Source of the DNA: Chloroflexota bacterium
Lineage (GTDB): Bacteria; Chloroflexota; Anaerolineae; Anaerolineales; Villigracilaceae
NCBI GenBank assembly: GCA_016234495.1
Contig: JACRBI010000026.1
Coordinates: 48,859 to 112,858, forward strand
Direction of reading: 5' to 3'
Length of the DNA stretch: 64,000 nucleotides
Shown here: piece by piece, positions 17,955 to 26,664 of the stretch
Layout: each line of letters begins with the position of its first letter
How positions within the stretch are numbered: the stretch's first letter is position 1
Made by a program: the position numbers and the translations under genes
Notes under the pieces: model-generated
Seen by the model: only the letters and a program-made list of their open reading frames with translations
Databases searched by the model: none
What the model was told of the DNA's origin: nothing

Positions 17955-17960
17955 TATGAT
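17955..17960 (+). promoter_or_regulatory. Probable -10 box of pfkA
   Basis: TATGAT, followed by a leader of about 25 bases with a GAGGAG ribosome site before the ATG at 17992. The same GGTATGATAGG core occurs before the metallopeptidase gene (24237-24247). The -35 is weak. Confidence 0.5.
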
Positions 17961-17991
17961 AGGAAAATCTTTCAAGCGAGGAGAGTTCAGC

Positions 17992-19074
17992 ATGAAAAGA
18001 ATCGGTATCCTCACAGGCGGAGGTGACGCGCCTGGGTTGAACGCGGTCATCCGTGCGGCGGTGAAAACAGCCATCAGCGTGTTTGAATGCGAAGTCTTCG
18101 GAATTAAAAATGGGTACGATGGCTTTCTTGACGAAGATGGCATCATGTCTTTGGGCATGGAGGAGGTGCGCGGAATTTTGCCGCGCGGCGGGACGATCCT
18201 CGGTTCGGCCAATCGCGGCAACCCGTATGCGCGCAAGGTCATCCGCGACGGGGTGGAAGTGACGATCGATGTTTCAGATGAAATCGTCAAAGGGATTGAA
18301 AAAATAAAACTTGACGCCCTGCTGGTCCTGGGCGGTGACGGCACGCTGCGCATCGCACATGAACTCTGGCAAAAGGGCGTGCCGGTCATCGGCGTTCCAA
18401 AAACGATAGACAACGACATTGGCGGAACGGAGATCACCTTCGGTTTTGATACCGCGCTCAACATTGCCACTGAAGCGCTCGATCGCCTGCACACCACCGC
18501 CGAGTCGCATCACCGCGCGATGGTGCTTGAACTCATGGGGCGCGATGCCGGCTTCATCGCTTTGCAGGCGGGCATCTCCGGCGGAGCGGATGTGATTCTG
18601 ATTCCGGAGATCCCCTTTAAATTTGAAAGCGTGATGAAAAAGATCCGCGAGCGTGCCGAGCACGGACGCAAGTTCAGCATCCTTGCCGTGTCGGAGGGCG
18701 CAAAATCGTTGGAGGGAGAACAGGTATTTTCCCGCAAGGGAAATGAGATTTATGTGCCGCGTCTGGGCGGGATTGGCCAGGTGGTTGGGGGATATATTGA
18801 GCAACATGGCTTCGAATCACGCGTGACCGTTTTGGGGCACCTGCAGCGCGGCGGGACGCCCACTTCATTCGACCGCTCGCTCGCCACACGCTACGGCGCG
18901 GCGGCTGTCCGCCTTGCGGCACAGGGCGGATTTAATCGCATGGTGGCACTCCGCTGTGGCAGGATATCGGATATTCCGCTCGAAGAAGCGACTGCGATTC
19001 CCAAGCGGGTAAAGCTGGATGATGATGCTGTCATCACTGCGCGGAATGTGGGCATTTCATTTGGAGATGAATAA
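17992..19074 (+). CDS. pfkA: 6-phosphofructokinase
   Basis: A 360-residue PfkA-family kinase (fructose 6-phosphate to fructose 1,6-bisphosphate). The start at 17992 is set by GAGGAG and by the family N-terminus MKRIGILTGGGDAPGLNAVI. The catalytic region reads GGDGT (Gly in the ATP-type position) and then PKTIDND (Lys where classical ATP-PFKs have Gly). Gly with Lys is the pattern of the group III or mixed-substrate clade, so ATP or PPi use cannot be read directly. Other motifs: GRDAGFIAL and LGHLQRGGTPTSFDR. It is monocistronic, with its own promoter and terminator. Confidence 0.93.
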   Translation: MKRIGILTGGGDAPGLNAVIRAAVKTAISVFECEVFGIKNGYDGFLDEDGIMSLGMEEVRGILPRGGTILGSANRGNPYARKVIRDGVEVTIDVSDEIVKGIEKIKLDALLVLGGDGTLRIAHELWQKGVPVIGVPKTIDNDIGGTEITFGFDTALNIATEALDRLHTTAESHHRAMVLELMGRDAGFIALQAGISGGADVILIPEIPFKFESVMKKIRERAEHGRKFSILAVSEGAKSLEGEQVFSRKGNEIYVPRLGGIGQVVGGYIEQHGFESRVTVLGHLQRGGTPTSFDRSLATRYGAAAVRLAAQGGFNRMVALRCGRISDIPLEEATAIPKRVKLDDDAVITARNVGISFGDE

Positions 19075-19141
19075 GGTCCGCGGTTAATTTGTTCCGGCCA
19101 AAAACTGGTATTCTTGCACACCGCCCCTTTTATGGTGAATC

Positions 19142-19185
19142 AAAAAGAAGCTCAGCGACCTCAACGCTGAACTTCTTTTTTTTTT
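19142..19185 (+). terminator. Terminator of pfkA
   Basis: AAAAAGAAGCTCAGCG pairs with CGCTGAACTTCTTTTT around a seven-base loop with one mismatch, followed by a run of T. Confidence 0.85.
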
Positions 19186-19199
19186 ACTTCTCTCTGTCT

Positions 19200-19577
19200 T
19201 TACTTCCTCTTCCCCTTCAACTCATCACGCAGGATTAAGCTCAGCACAACACTTACAATGCTGATCACAATACTGCCAAGCAGCGCAGGCCAGAAACCAT
19301 CCACGGTCAGACCGAGGTTGAACATTTCGCCGATCGCGCTGGTGAGCATGAGCACGATCGTGTTAATAATGATCGTAAATAACCCAAGCGTGAGTACCAG
19401 CAGCGGGAGCGCCAGAAACTTGAGGATCGGCCGAACCAGGGCGTTCAACAACACAATGATGAGCGCCAGCCACATCAGGCCTATCCAGCTGCCATCAAAA
19501 TCAATACCAGCCACGAACTGGGCTGCTGCGTACAATGCGATGGCGTTGATTACCCAACGAAGAAAAAATTTTGTCAT
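19200..19577 (-). CDS. Four-helix phage-holin-like (family 4_2) membrane protein
   Basis: A 125-residue protein with four hydrophobic helices, matching the chromosomal phage_holin_4_2 family (FLRWVINAIALYAAAQFV start, LLNALVRPILKFLALPLLVLTLG centre, basic DELKGKRK tail). AAGGAG lies before the ATG. Such proteins are common in Chloroflexota and cyanobacteria outside prophages, and no phage gene is near, so a role in lysis is not implied. The function is unknown. Confidence 0.85.
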   Translation of the reverse strand: MTKFFLRWVINAIALYAAAQFVAGIDFDGSWIGLMWLALIIVLLNALVRPILKFLALPLLVLTLGLFTIIINTIVLMLTSAIGEMFNLGLTVDGFWPALLGSIVISIVSVVLSLILRDELKGKRK

Positions 19578-19637
19578 TCGAACTCCTTTATGTGTTGCGG
19601 CATGAATGCCGCGCTACATATCAATACGAGAGGAGAG

Positions 19638-20615
19638 TTACAAAGTTGCCTGCATCCAGATCAATGTGCGCATGGCTCTGAACCCTGCCGATTGAATGGC
19701 GCCGTCAAATTGACTGGATGGGAATTCCAATTCTATCTTTGGATATAAATGAGCCAGGTCGCGCCGCGCTTGTAACAGCAATGCAGTCAACGCTTCGGGG
19801 TCGGACCGTTCGCCTGCTGCGGCGAAAAGAGATTCTCCCCGCCCGTTGGGAATCCACGAGAGGGCGGCTTCCATGTGATCCTTGCGCACAGCCGTCCATT
19901 GGCGGATATTCATGTCAATGAATAATAGATACAGCCAGTTCCAGAATCCCGGCCGAAGGGAGTCGAATGCCCAGTTGCGGTGCCAGGCTAACAGGTCGGG
20001 GTAGAGCCGCGCAAGCCAGTTGAGTTGAGTCTGCCAGTCGCGTGGATGTCTGTTTGTGAGGACGATGTCGGTTTGCAGAATCGGGGCGCGCGAGTCGGTG
20101 GCAGCCTGCCAGGCGGTGCGGCGCGCGCGTTCGACAAATCCAAGCTGGGAATAAAGTTCGATGGCGCCGTTGTTATCTTCACGGACGTGCAGCCAGATGT
20201 CGTTTATTTTCTTTTCATGCGCGTGTTTTATGGCGCGCTCGGTCAGCGCGCGGGCAATGCCCTGACGGCGATAATCCGGGTGGACGGCGACATTGGCGAT
20301 GAGGTAAACCCGTTGTTTGTTATTTCGAAATGGGACGAGGCTGGCATTACCGATGATCTTTCCATTGTCTTCCCAGATGTACCCCGTCAGCGGCAGGGAT
20401 GTTGATTCTGCGGCGCGATTTGCCCAACGCAAAAACGAATTGTCATTGCCGGCGCGGCGCATATCCTGCACGTAGCGTTTGCCTTCATTGTCCATTGTGC
20501 TGGAGAAGCACATCTCGATCAGGTCGGCAACCGCGGGCAGATCGCGCAAGATACTAAGCGGACGTAAATTGGCGTGCTGCTCTGCGCGGGCCGAGATGGT
20601 GAAGGATGTCGTCAT
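19638..20615 (-). CDS. GNAT-family N-acetyltransferase (leaderless)
   Basis: A 325-residue acetyltransferase. The acetyl-CoA motif A reads HPDYRRQGIARAL, and motif B is NNGAIELYSQLGFVERAR, near residues 115-170. The C-terminal 140 residues form a second, degenerate half without the Q/R-x-x-G-x-G/A loop, so only the first half should bind acetyl-CoA. The start is fixed by TATAAT (20627-20622 on the minus strand), which places +1 exactly at the A of the ATG at 20615; there is no Shine-Dalgarno sequence. The substrate is unknown. Confidence 0.85.
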   Translation of the reverse strand: MTTSFTISARAEQHANLRPLSILRDLPAVADLIEMCFSSTMDNEGKRYVQDMRRAGNDNSFLRWANRAAESTSLPLTGYIWEDNGKIIGNASLVPFRNNKQRVYLIANVAVHPDYRRQGIARALTERAIKHAHEKKINDIWLHVREDNNGAIELYSQLGFVERARRTAWQAATDSRAPILQTDIVLTNRHPRDWQTQLNWLARLYPDLLAWHRNWAFDSLRPGFWNWLYLLFIDMNIRQWTAVRKDHMEAALSWIPNGRGESLFAAAGERSDPEALTALLLQARRDLAHLYPKIELEFPSSQFDGAIQSAGFRAMRTLIWMQATL

Positions 20616-20621
20616 GCGGGT

Positions 20622-20649
20622 ATTATAGCCCCATGTTTATTGGAAACAA
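20622..20649 (-). promoter_or_regulatory. Promoter placing +1 at the start codon of the acetyltransferase
   Basis: On the minus strand, TTGTTT (20649-20644), a 16-base spacer and TATAAT (20627-20622). Six bases separate the -10 box from the ATG. Confidence 0.7.
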
Positions 20650-20684
20650 AATCGTTTTTGGAAATTTATGGTTTTCCAAAAACG
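20645..20684 (-). terminator. Terminator of the methyltransferase gene
   Basis: A perfect 12-bp hairpin, CGTTTTTGGAAA (20653-20664) with TTTCCAAAAACG (20673-20684), followed on the minus strand by ATTTTGTTT. It abuts and partly overlaps the promoter of the acetyltransferase gene. Confidence 0.75.
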
Positions 20685-20693
20685 CCGCATGGA

Positions 20694-21419
20694 TCATAAC
20701 GCCGGCGGTTTTACCCGGCAGACCAGTGACGAGTGATAGGTAAAGGTTCTTGTTGCCATGCGCGGCAGGATCTTCAACAGGAATTCCTTAATGTAGAAGT
20801 TTAATATTCCTTTTTTGCCCAGCCGGTATTTATGCACGGCTTTCGAGGGGTTTGTGACCGTCTGTTTCAAGACCTCAAGGTTGCAGGTTTGAATCAGTCT
20901 TCTGATCGTAATGGGCGAATAAAAATTGATATGCCCTACTTTGTCGAAGACAAAATCGGCCTTTAGCCGCGATGTATCTTCCAGAGGCACTTCGATAAAA
21001 ACATATCTTGCCACGCGAGCCGCTTCATAGATCAGTTTTCTGGGATACTCAACATGCTCAATGACATGGCTGAGTATCACGAGGTCAAACATCTGATCGG
21101 TATATGGAACATCGTATCCGTCAAAAAGACGGCATTCTGTCAGCCGCGAAATGCCTTTATTTTTAATTGTCTCCACACCGGATGGGGAAATTTCAAGGGC
21201 GTAAAGTTTTTCGCCAAAATTCAAATCAGACAATCTCTTTAAAATAGACCCCTCCCCGGCTCCGATTTCAAGGATGCTTGCGTGGGGCAGGTCCTGACAA
21301 AGGGCGGTGATATTGGAAGCCTTATCCTCCGCCCCCAGCCTGCGCCACTCAGAATCGCCGCTTTCATAGTAATCCTCGTAGTTACTTTTTAGCTGTTCAT
21401 TCGTTGAAAAATTGCTCAT
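20694..21419 (-). CDS. Class I SAM-dependent methyltransferase
   Basis: A 241-residue methyltransferase. Motif I is ILEIGAGEGSILKRL, motif II ends at LYALEIS, and a DLVILSHVIEHVEYP block follows; HINFYSP is typical of methyltransferase_23-like enzymes. A GAGGTGG ribosome site precedes the ATG. It stands alone between its own terminator and the divergent clpC leader. The substrate cannot be told; related proteins often sit in cell-surface glycan clusters, but no such cluster is next to it. Confidence 0.85.
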   Translation of the reverse strand: MSNFSTNEQLKSNYEDYYESGDSEWRRLGAEDKASNITALCQDLPHASILEIGAGEGSILKRLSDLNFGEKLYALEISPSGVETIKNKGISRLTECRLFDGYDVPYTDQMFDLVILSHVIEHVEYPRKLIYEAARVARYVFIEVPLEDTSRLKADFVFDKVGHINFYSPITIRRLIQTCNLEVLKQTVTNPSKAVHKYRLGKKGILNFYIKEFLLKILPRMATRTFTYHSSLVCRVKPPAL

Positions 21420-21561
21420 GCTCCACCTCGGGAAGAAAAGAAGGGTAACCTACGCTTGCGCCAACTATAAGCCTCCCCACGTTTTTTGGCAACAAGTCTC
21501 TGCCGCACGAAAAATCTAACACACCTCTTACGCCGCGCAAACAGCCCGCCAATCCCGCTTT

Positions 21562-21570
21562 TGTTATAAT
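21562..21570 (+). promoter_or_regulatory. Extended -10 promoter of clpC
   Basis: TGTTATAAT (TG-n-TATAAT) about 110 bases upstream of the clpC start. No good -35 is visible, as expected for an extended -10 promoter. I find no CIRCE or CtsR box. Confidence 0.6.
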
Positions 21571-21596
21571 GCCACCATTGTTGGACGGTGGAGGGA

Positions 21597-21660
21597 TAGA
21601 CAGTGGACAGCAGACGATAGACCGTACGAACGGTCAATGGTCAACGGTCTATGGTCTATC
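21597..21660. repeat. Dispersed repeat family B, copy 1 (clpC leader)
   Basis: Begins GACAGTGGACAGCAGAC and continues with TAGACC, GGTCAA, GGTCTATGG units forming an inverted array. The same 17-base start and similar heptamer units occur at 41883 inside mvhD; related GACGATGGAC units occur near 52090 inside another gene. Confidence 0.85.
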
Positions 21661-21689
21661 ATCATCGTCCCCAACGGAGGAACAACCTT

Positions 21690-24155
21690 ATGATGCGATT
21701 TGACCGATTTACCGAGAGGGCGCAGGAAGCCGCTCAGCGTGCCGCTGAGATCATTCAGCGCTACGGACATAATCAGATAGACACCGAACACATTCTGCTG
21801 GCGTTGATCGAACAGCCGGGCGGAGTGATTCCCCAAATCCTTGAAAAATTAAGCGTCAGCGCCGAGGCGCTGACTGAGCGATTGGATGCCACTCTGCGCG
21901 CCAGCCCGAAGGCCAATATCTTCGGCGGCGGTGCGGGACAGATTTTCATCACGCCGCGTGTCAAGCGGATTATTGATCTGGCCAACGAGGAAGCCAACCG
22001 CCTGAAGGATGAATACATTTCCACCGAGCACATCTTCCTCGCCATTCTCACCGAGCGCAACACTCCCGCCGCGCGCATTTTGGAAAGCGCCGGCCTCACC
22101 CGTGACCGAGTCTACGATTCAATTCAAGACCTGCGCGGCGGTCAGCGTGTGACCGACCCGCAGGCAGAGACGAAATATCGCGCGCTCGAAAAATATTCAC
22201 GCGACCTGACTCAACTGGCGCGCGAAGGCAAACTGGACCCGGTCATCGGCCGTGACAAGGAAATTTTGCGCCTCATTCAAATATTGTCCCGCCGCACAAA
22301 GAACAATCCCGTTCTGATCGGCGAAGCAGGCGTCGGCAAGACAGCCATCGCCGAAGGACTCGCGCAGAAAATCGCCAGCAACGATGTCCCTGAAATTCTT
22401 TCGGGCAAGAAAGTCGTTGCACTCGATCTCGCCGCCATGATCGCCGGCTCGCGCTTCCGCGGTGAATTCGAGGAACGCCTCAAGGCCGTCATGGATGAAG
22501 TCCAGCGTTCAAAGGGCGACGTGATCCTGATGATCGACGAGCTGCACACAGTCGTCGGAGCAGGAGCAGCTCAAGGCGCGATGGATGCGTCCAACATGCT
22601 CAAGCCCGCCCTCGCGCGCGGCGAACTGCAATGCATCGGCGCGACTACGCTCGATGAATTCCACAAACATATTGAAAAAGATGCCGCGCTTGAAAGGCGC
22701 TTCGCCCCCATCCATGTGGATGAGCCGAGCGTGGAAGATACCATCAAAATGATGCACGGTCTGCGTGACCGTTATGAAGCGCATCACAAAGTTCATTTTT
22801 CGGATGAAGCGTTGGTCGCTGCCGCCCGTTTGGCTGATCGTTACGTAACTGACAGACATCTACCCGACAAAGCCATCGACCTGATCGACGAAGCCGCCGC
22901 GAAAGTCCGCGTGGCGTTGTATTCCATGCCGCCCGATTTGAAAGGCATGAAAACAGACGTTGACCGTCTCCGCGCCGAGGAAGAGCAGGCTGGTTTGGAA
23001 CGCGATTACGAACGCGCCGCTCAGAAGAAAGCCGAACGCTTACGCCTTGAAACCGAATATGCTGAGAAGCGCGAGAAATGGGAAACCGAACATCAACTCG
23101 ATGAAGTGGTCGACGTGGATGACATTGCCTCGGTCGTGCATCAATGGACGGGCATCCCTGTCAACCAGATGCTCGAAACTGAATCGGAAAAACTTCTGCA
23201 CATGGAAGCGCGTTTGCACGAGCGCATCATCGGGCAGGAGGAAGCCATTCACGCAGTCTCCGACGCCATTCGCCGCGCGCGCTCCGGGCTGAAAGATCCG
23301 TCCCGACCGATTGGCTCATTTATTTTTATTGGCCCGTCCGGGGTCGGAAAGACCGAGCTGGCAAAAGCCCTCGCGTGGTTCATGTTCGATGACGAGGAAG
23401 CTCTCGTCCGCATTGATATGTCTGAATATCGCGAACAGCACACGGTCAGCCGTTTGTTCGGCGCGCCTCCGGGATACGTCGGTTATGAAGAAGGCGGTCA
23501 GCTGACAGAAGCAGTCCGCCGCCGCCCGTATCGCGTGGTGCTGTTTGATGAAATCGAAAAGGCGCATCCCGAAGTGTGGAATGCCCTGCTGCAAATTTTG
23601 GATGATGGTCGCCTGACGGATGGTCAGGGCAAAGTTGTGGACTTCCGCAACACGGTCTTAATCATGACCTCGAACCTGGGTACTGAATATGTGACAAAGG
23701 GCGGCACATTGGGTTTCCTCACCCAAAAAGCCGACGACGATGAACGAGCCGCGCACGATAAGATCGAGAAGGCGCTCAAAGCCGCTTTCCGCCCCGAGTT
23801 CATCAACCGCGTGGACGAAACCATCATGTTCTCGCCGCTTTCGATTGAGCAGATGGAAGAGATCGTTGTCTTGCAAATGAAGGAAGTACAAGACCGCCTG
23901 AATGAACACGACATCACGGTTCAACTCAGTGATGCAGCCCGCGTCTGGCTCGCGAAGGAAGGCTATGATCCTGCATTCGGCGCGCGCCCGTTACGCAGGG
24001 CAATTCAAAAATATGTCGAGAGTCCGCTTTCAGTGGAATTGCTCGGCGGAAAATTCAAGGACGGCGCGGTGGTGACAGTGGATGTGAATGACAACAAGAT
24101 CACATTCCAAACCGAGGCTGCCAATAAAAAGTCCAAACAAAAAGTGGACGCGTAA
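21690..24155 (+). CDS. clpC: ClpC-type AAA+ protease ATPase
   Basis: An 821-residue double-AAA+ unfoldase. An N-domain repeat pair starts [18 protein letters not shown]. The first AAA+ domain has Walker [14 protein letters not shown]; a short middle region contains a UVR-like helix ([21 protein letters not shown]) instead of the long ClpB coiled coil. The second AAA+ domain has [13 protein letters not shown] and [18 protein letters not shown] loop before [11 protein letters not shown] fits the ClpP-docking loop, so ClpC rather than ClpB. The start at 21690 is chosen by the GGAGG site and the family N-terminus. It degrades damaged or tagged proteins together with ClpP, which is not in this window. 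Confidence 0.95.
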   Translation: MMRFDRFTERAQEAAQRAAEIIQRYGHNQIDTEHILLALIEQPGGVIPQILEKLSVSAEALTERLDATLRASPKANIFGGGAGQIFITPRVKRIIDLANEEANRLKDEYISTEHIFLAILTERNTPAARILESAGLTRDRVYDSIQDLRGGQRVTDPQAETKYRALEKYSRDLTQLAREGKLDPVIGRDKEILRLIQILSRRTKNNPVLIGEAGVGKTAIAEGLAQKIASNDVPEILSGKKVVALDLAAMIAGSRFRGEFEERLKAVMDEVQRSKGDVILMIDELHTVVGAGAAQGAMDASNMLKPALARGELQCIGATTLDEFHKHIEKDAALERRFAPIHVDEPSVEDTIKMMHGLRDRYEAHHKVHFSDEALVAAARLADRYVTDRHLPDKAIDLIDEAAAKVRVALYSMPPDLKGMKTDVDRLRAEEEQAGLERDYERAAQKKAERLRLETEYAEKREKWETEHQLDEVVDVDDIASVVHQWTGIPVNQMLETESEKLLHMEARLHERIIGQEEAIHAVSDAIRRARSGLKDPSRPIGSFIFIGPSGVGKTELAKALAWFMFDDEEALVRIDMSEYREQHTVSRLFGAPPGYVGYEEGGQLTEAVRRRPYRVVLFDEIEKAHPEVWNALLQILDDGRLTDGQGKVVDFRNTVLIMTSNLGTEYVTKGGTLGFLTQKADDDERAAHDKIEKALKAAFRPEFINRVDETIMFSPLSIEQMEEIVVLQMKEVQDRLNEHDITVQLSDAARVWLAKEGYDPAFGARPLRRAIQKYVESPLSVELLGGKFKDGAVVTVDVNDNKITFQTEAANKKSKQKVDA

Positions 24156-24161
24156 GTTGCT

Positions 24162-24195
24162 AAAACTCCGAGTTCTTTAAGAACTCGGAGTTTTG
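24162..24195 (+). terminator. Terminator of clpC
   Basis: A perfect 14-bp stem, AAAACTCCGAGTTC (24162-24175) with GAACTCGGAGTTTT (24181-24194), loop of five bases, T-rich end. Confidence 0.93.
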
Positions 24196-24273
24196 ATTTA
24201 ATGACCAATTTCCTAATCCCGTTTTTATTCACAAAAGGTATGATAGGGGAACTTTTTTCGCCAAAGGATAATC

Positions 24274-26268
24274 ATGACAGAAAATAAATCAGGAACGAAG
24301 GCAGTTGTCATTGGAATAACTGTCGCATTATGCTGTATCTGCCTGCTGACAGCCGGCCTGGGCGGGTATGGATATTATATGTTCAATCAGAACTCTCCAG
24401 TTGCAGGGAGTCCCATCACCCTGTCCGGCGGGGAGTCGCCGACGAGTGTGCCGGAGATCGCGCGCCCGTCCGCCGAGTCAATTACCAACGAAACGCTGAA
24501 TATCCTCGAGCAAAGCCTTGTGCCGGAGAATAACCCCTATGAGCTGTCCTGCCGTTTGGATGGTTTATGCAATATCCCAACAACTGTGGAGGGCAAAACC
24601 TATCAATTGGGAGACATTGAAAAATTTTGGGTCTTGAACTCGGATACGCAGGAACACCGCCAGGCAGAAGCTGAATTGCTCTATATCACAGAACATTCTT
24701 ATTTCTGGGCGGAATCCGGCGTGAGTGTCAATGAAGATGACATGAAAGCCTTGATGGATACATTTGAAAACGAGATCTATCCAACCGACCGCGAATTCTT
24801 CGGCAGTGAATGGACGCCGGGCGTGGATGGCGATCCGCGCATCTTCGTGCTCTACGCCAACGACATCGGGAGCAAAATAGCGGGGTACTTTAACCCGTCG
24901 GATGAATACAACCCGCTGGTCAAGGAATATTCCAACGCTCACGAAACGTATGTGCTTGGTTCCAATCAGGGCCTTGCGCGAGACTACACTTACAGCACGC
25001 TTGCGCATGAATTTGTTCACATGATCCAGTTCTCGTCCGATAGAAATGAGTCCAGCTGGATGTCGGAAGGGTTCGCCAATGTGGGGGCATTTATCAACGG
25101 TTACGGCTTCGGCAATTCTGATTATGTATTCATCCAAAACACAGACCTGCAATTGAACGACTGGGCGCCAAACACCTCCCCTGATTTTGGGGCGCACTAT
25201 GGTGAAAGTTCCCTCTTCCTGACTTATTTCCTCGACCGCTTTGGAGAATCAGCGACAAAGGCGCTCACCAGCAACCCGAAAAATGATCTGACCAGCGTGG
25301 ATGATACGCTTGCGGCATTAAACATCAGCGACCCTGTAACCGGCAAACTGATCAACGCTGATGATTTTTTCATGGATTGGGCGGTAACCAACTTCCTGCT
25401 GGATGGCTCAGTCGGCGATGGAAGATATATCTACAAAAACTATCCCGATGCGCCGCGCGCCTCTGCCCTTGAATCCATATCCAATTGCCCGCAGGCTCCG
25501 CTTGCATATAATGTGCATCAATACGGAGTGGATTACATCTCCATAGAATGCGCAGGCGATTACACACTCTCCTTCACCGGCTCAACGGTCATCGGACTTC
25601 TGCCCGCCGACCCGCATTCCGGTCAATATGCCTTCTGGTCCAACAAGGGCGATGAGTCGGACATGACGTTGACAAAAGAATTCGACTTCACCGATGTCAG
25701 CGCTCCGATCAACTTTACGTTCCACACCTGGTATCACATCGAAGAAAATTGGGATTATCTTTACCTTGAAGTTTCGGAAGACGGCGAAAACTGGCAGATC
25801 ATAAAAACGCCCTCAGGCACAGATGCCGACCCCTCCGGCGGCGCGTACGGCTGGGGGTATACTGGCGCAAGCAACGGCTGGATCGAAGAGACCATTGACC
25901 TTTCTGAATATGCCGGTAAAAAAATAGCGGTGCGGTTTGAATACATTACCGATGCCGCCGTCCACGAAGATGGCTTTCTGCTGGATGATATCGTCGTCGA
26001 AGCAGCAGGCTACAGGTCAGATTTTGAAGCGGATGACGGAGGCTGGGCGGCTGAAGGATTCGCGCGAATCCAAAACACGCTTCCGCAGACCTTTGGGCTG
26101 GCTCTGATTAAAACAAGCGATTCGAGCGTGACGATGATCCAGCTCAACGAAGACCAGACCGCAAACATTCCGCTCTCGCTGAAGTCCGGCGAAAAAGCAT
26201 TTTTGGTGATCTCCGGTCTTACCCGTTTTACGCGCGAACTTGCGTCGTATCAGATTGAAATAAAGTAA
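24274..26268 (+). CDS. Membrane-anchored or secreted zinc metallopeptidase
   Basis: A 664-residue protein. Residues 10-40 are a signal anchor (VVIGITVALCCICLLTAGL). The catalytic domain (about 80-385) has HEFVH at 245-249 with a downstream SEGFANV glutamate (E265), a gluzincin-like zinc site. The part from about 430 to 590 resembles the beta-sandwich domain of immune-inhibitor-A peptidases (FDFTDVSAPINFTFHTWYHI, HEDGFLLDDIVVE). A pre-peptidase C-terminal-like segment ends the protein. It is probably an extracellular protease acting on proteins in the medium. TATGAT at 24239-24244 is its likely -10 box. The cupin gene follows 19 bases later. Confidence 0.85.
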   Translation: MTENKSGTKAVVIGITVALCCICLLTAGLGGYGYYMFNQNSPVAGSPITLSGGESPTSVPEIARPSAESITNETLNILEQSLVPENNPYELSCRLDGLCNIPTTVEGKTYQLGDIEKFWVLNSDTQEHRQAEAELLYITEHSYFWAESGVSVNEDDMKALMDTFENEIYPTDREFFGSEWTPGVDGDPRIFVLYANDIGSKIAGYFNPSDEYNPLVKEYSNAHETYVLGSNQGLARDYTYSTLAHEFVHMIQFSSDRNESSWMSEGFANVGAFINGYGFGNSDYVFIQNTDLQLNDWAPNTSPDFGAHYGESSLFLTYFLDRFGESATKALTSNPKNDLTSVDDTLAALNISDPVTGKLINADDFFMDWAVTNFLLDGSVGDGRYIYKNYPDAPRASALESISNCPQAPLAYNVHQYGVDYISIECAGDYTLSFTGSTVIGLLPADPHSGQYAFWSNKGDESDMTLTKEFDFTDVSAPINFTFHTWYHIEENWDYLYLEVSEDGENWQIIKTPSGTDADPSGGAYGWGYTGASNGWIEETIDLSEYAGKKIAVRFEYITDAAVHEDGFLLDDIVVEAAGYRSDFEADDGGWAAEGFARIQNTLPQTFGLALIKTSDSSVTMIQLNEDQTANIPLSLKSGEKAFLVISGLTRFTRELASYQIEIK

Positions 26269-26287
26269 AAGTTTTCAAGGAGCAGCC

Positions 26288-26617
26288 ATGTCAACAGCAC
26301 CGAAGTCGCAAATTCTTTCTCTCACACTCGCTGAAATGGTGAACTATCAGGACGGCGCAGTGGTCAGCCGCCAGATCACCAAGTCTGAAGCGGGCAACGT
26401 AACGCTCTTTGCATTTGACAAGGATCAAGGCTTGAGCGAACATACCGCCCCATTCGATGCGCTCGTGCAGGTTTTGGAAGGCGAGGCGCTGGTGACCATT
26501 TCTGGCAAACCCTTTGAACTGAAAGCCGGCCAGGCGATCATCATGCCAGCCAATGAACCGCACGCTTTGAAGGCCACTCAAAAATTCAAGATGCTGCTGA
26601 CGATGATCCGCGCATAA
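26288..26617 (+). CDS. Small cupin-domain protein
   Basis: A 109-residue single-cupin protein. Motif 1 (around HTAPFDALVQVLEGEA) keeps one clear His, and motif 2 (PANEPHALKA) keeps its His, so a metal site may be partly intact. AAGGAG lies before the ATG. It follows the metallopeptidase gene in the same direction and may be co-transcribed. Such stand-alone cupins bind small molecules or act as isomerases; no specific role can be given. Confidence 0.85.
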   Translation: MSTAPKSQILSLTLAEMVNYQDGAVVSRQITKSEAGNVTLFAFDKDQGLSEHTAPFDALVQVLEGEALVTISGKPFELKAGQAIIMPANEPHALKATQKFKMLLTMIRA

Positions 26618-26645
26618 CCGGCCTTGCAGCACGAGCATCATGGCT

Positions 26646-26651
26646 TATAAT
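26646..26651 (+). promoter_or_regulatory. -10 box immediately upstream of the sensor kinase
   Basis: TATAAT at 26646-26651 predicts a start near 26658, seven bases before the ATG at 26665, with no Shine-Dalgarno sequence. TTGCAG at 26625-26630 is a possible -35 with a short 15-base spacer. Confidence 0.6.
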
Positions 26652-26664
26652 TTTTGCCATAAAA

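Noticed and set aside
19200..19577. Prophage remnant suggested by a holin-like gene
   Set aside because: No other phage gene, attachment site or integrase is near; this holin-like family is common on chromosomes.
21597..21660. Possible CRISPR-like array before clpC
   Set aside because: Units are only 7-10 bases, there are no regular spacers and no cas genes; it matches the dispersed repeat family B.
24274..26268. Metzincin (HExxHxxGxxH) assignment of the peptidase
   Set aside because: There is no third His at the metzincin position; the downstream SEGFAN glutamate fits a gluzincin site better.
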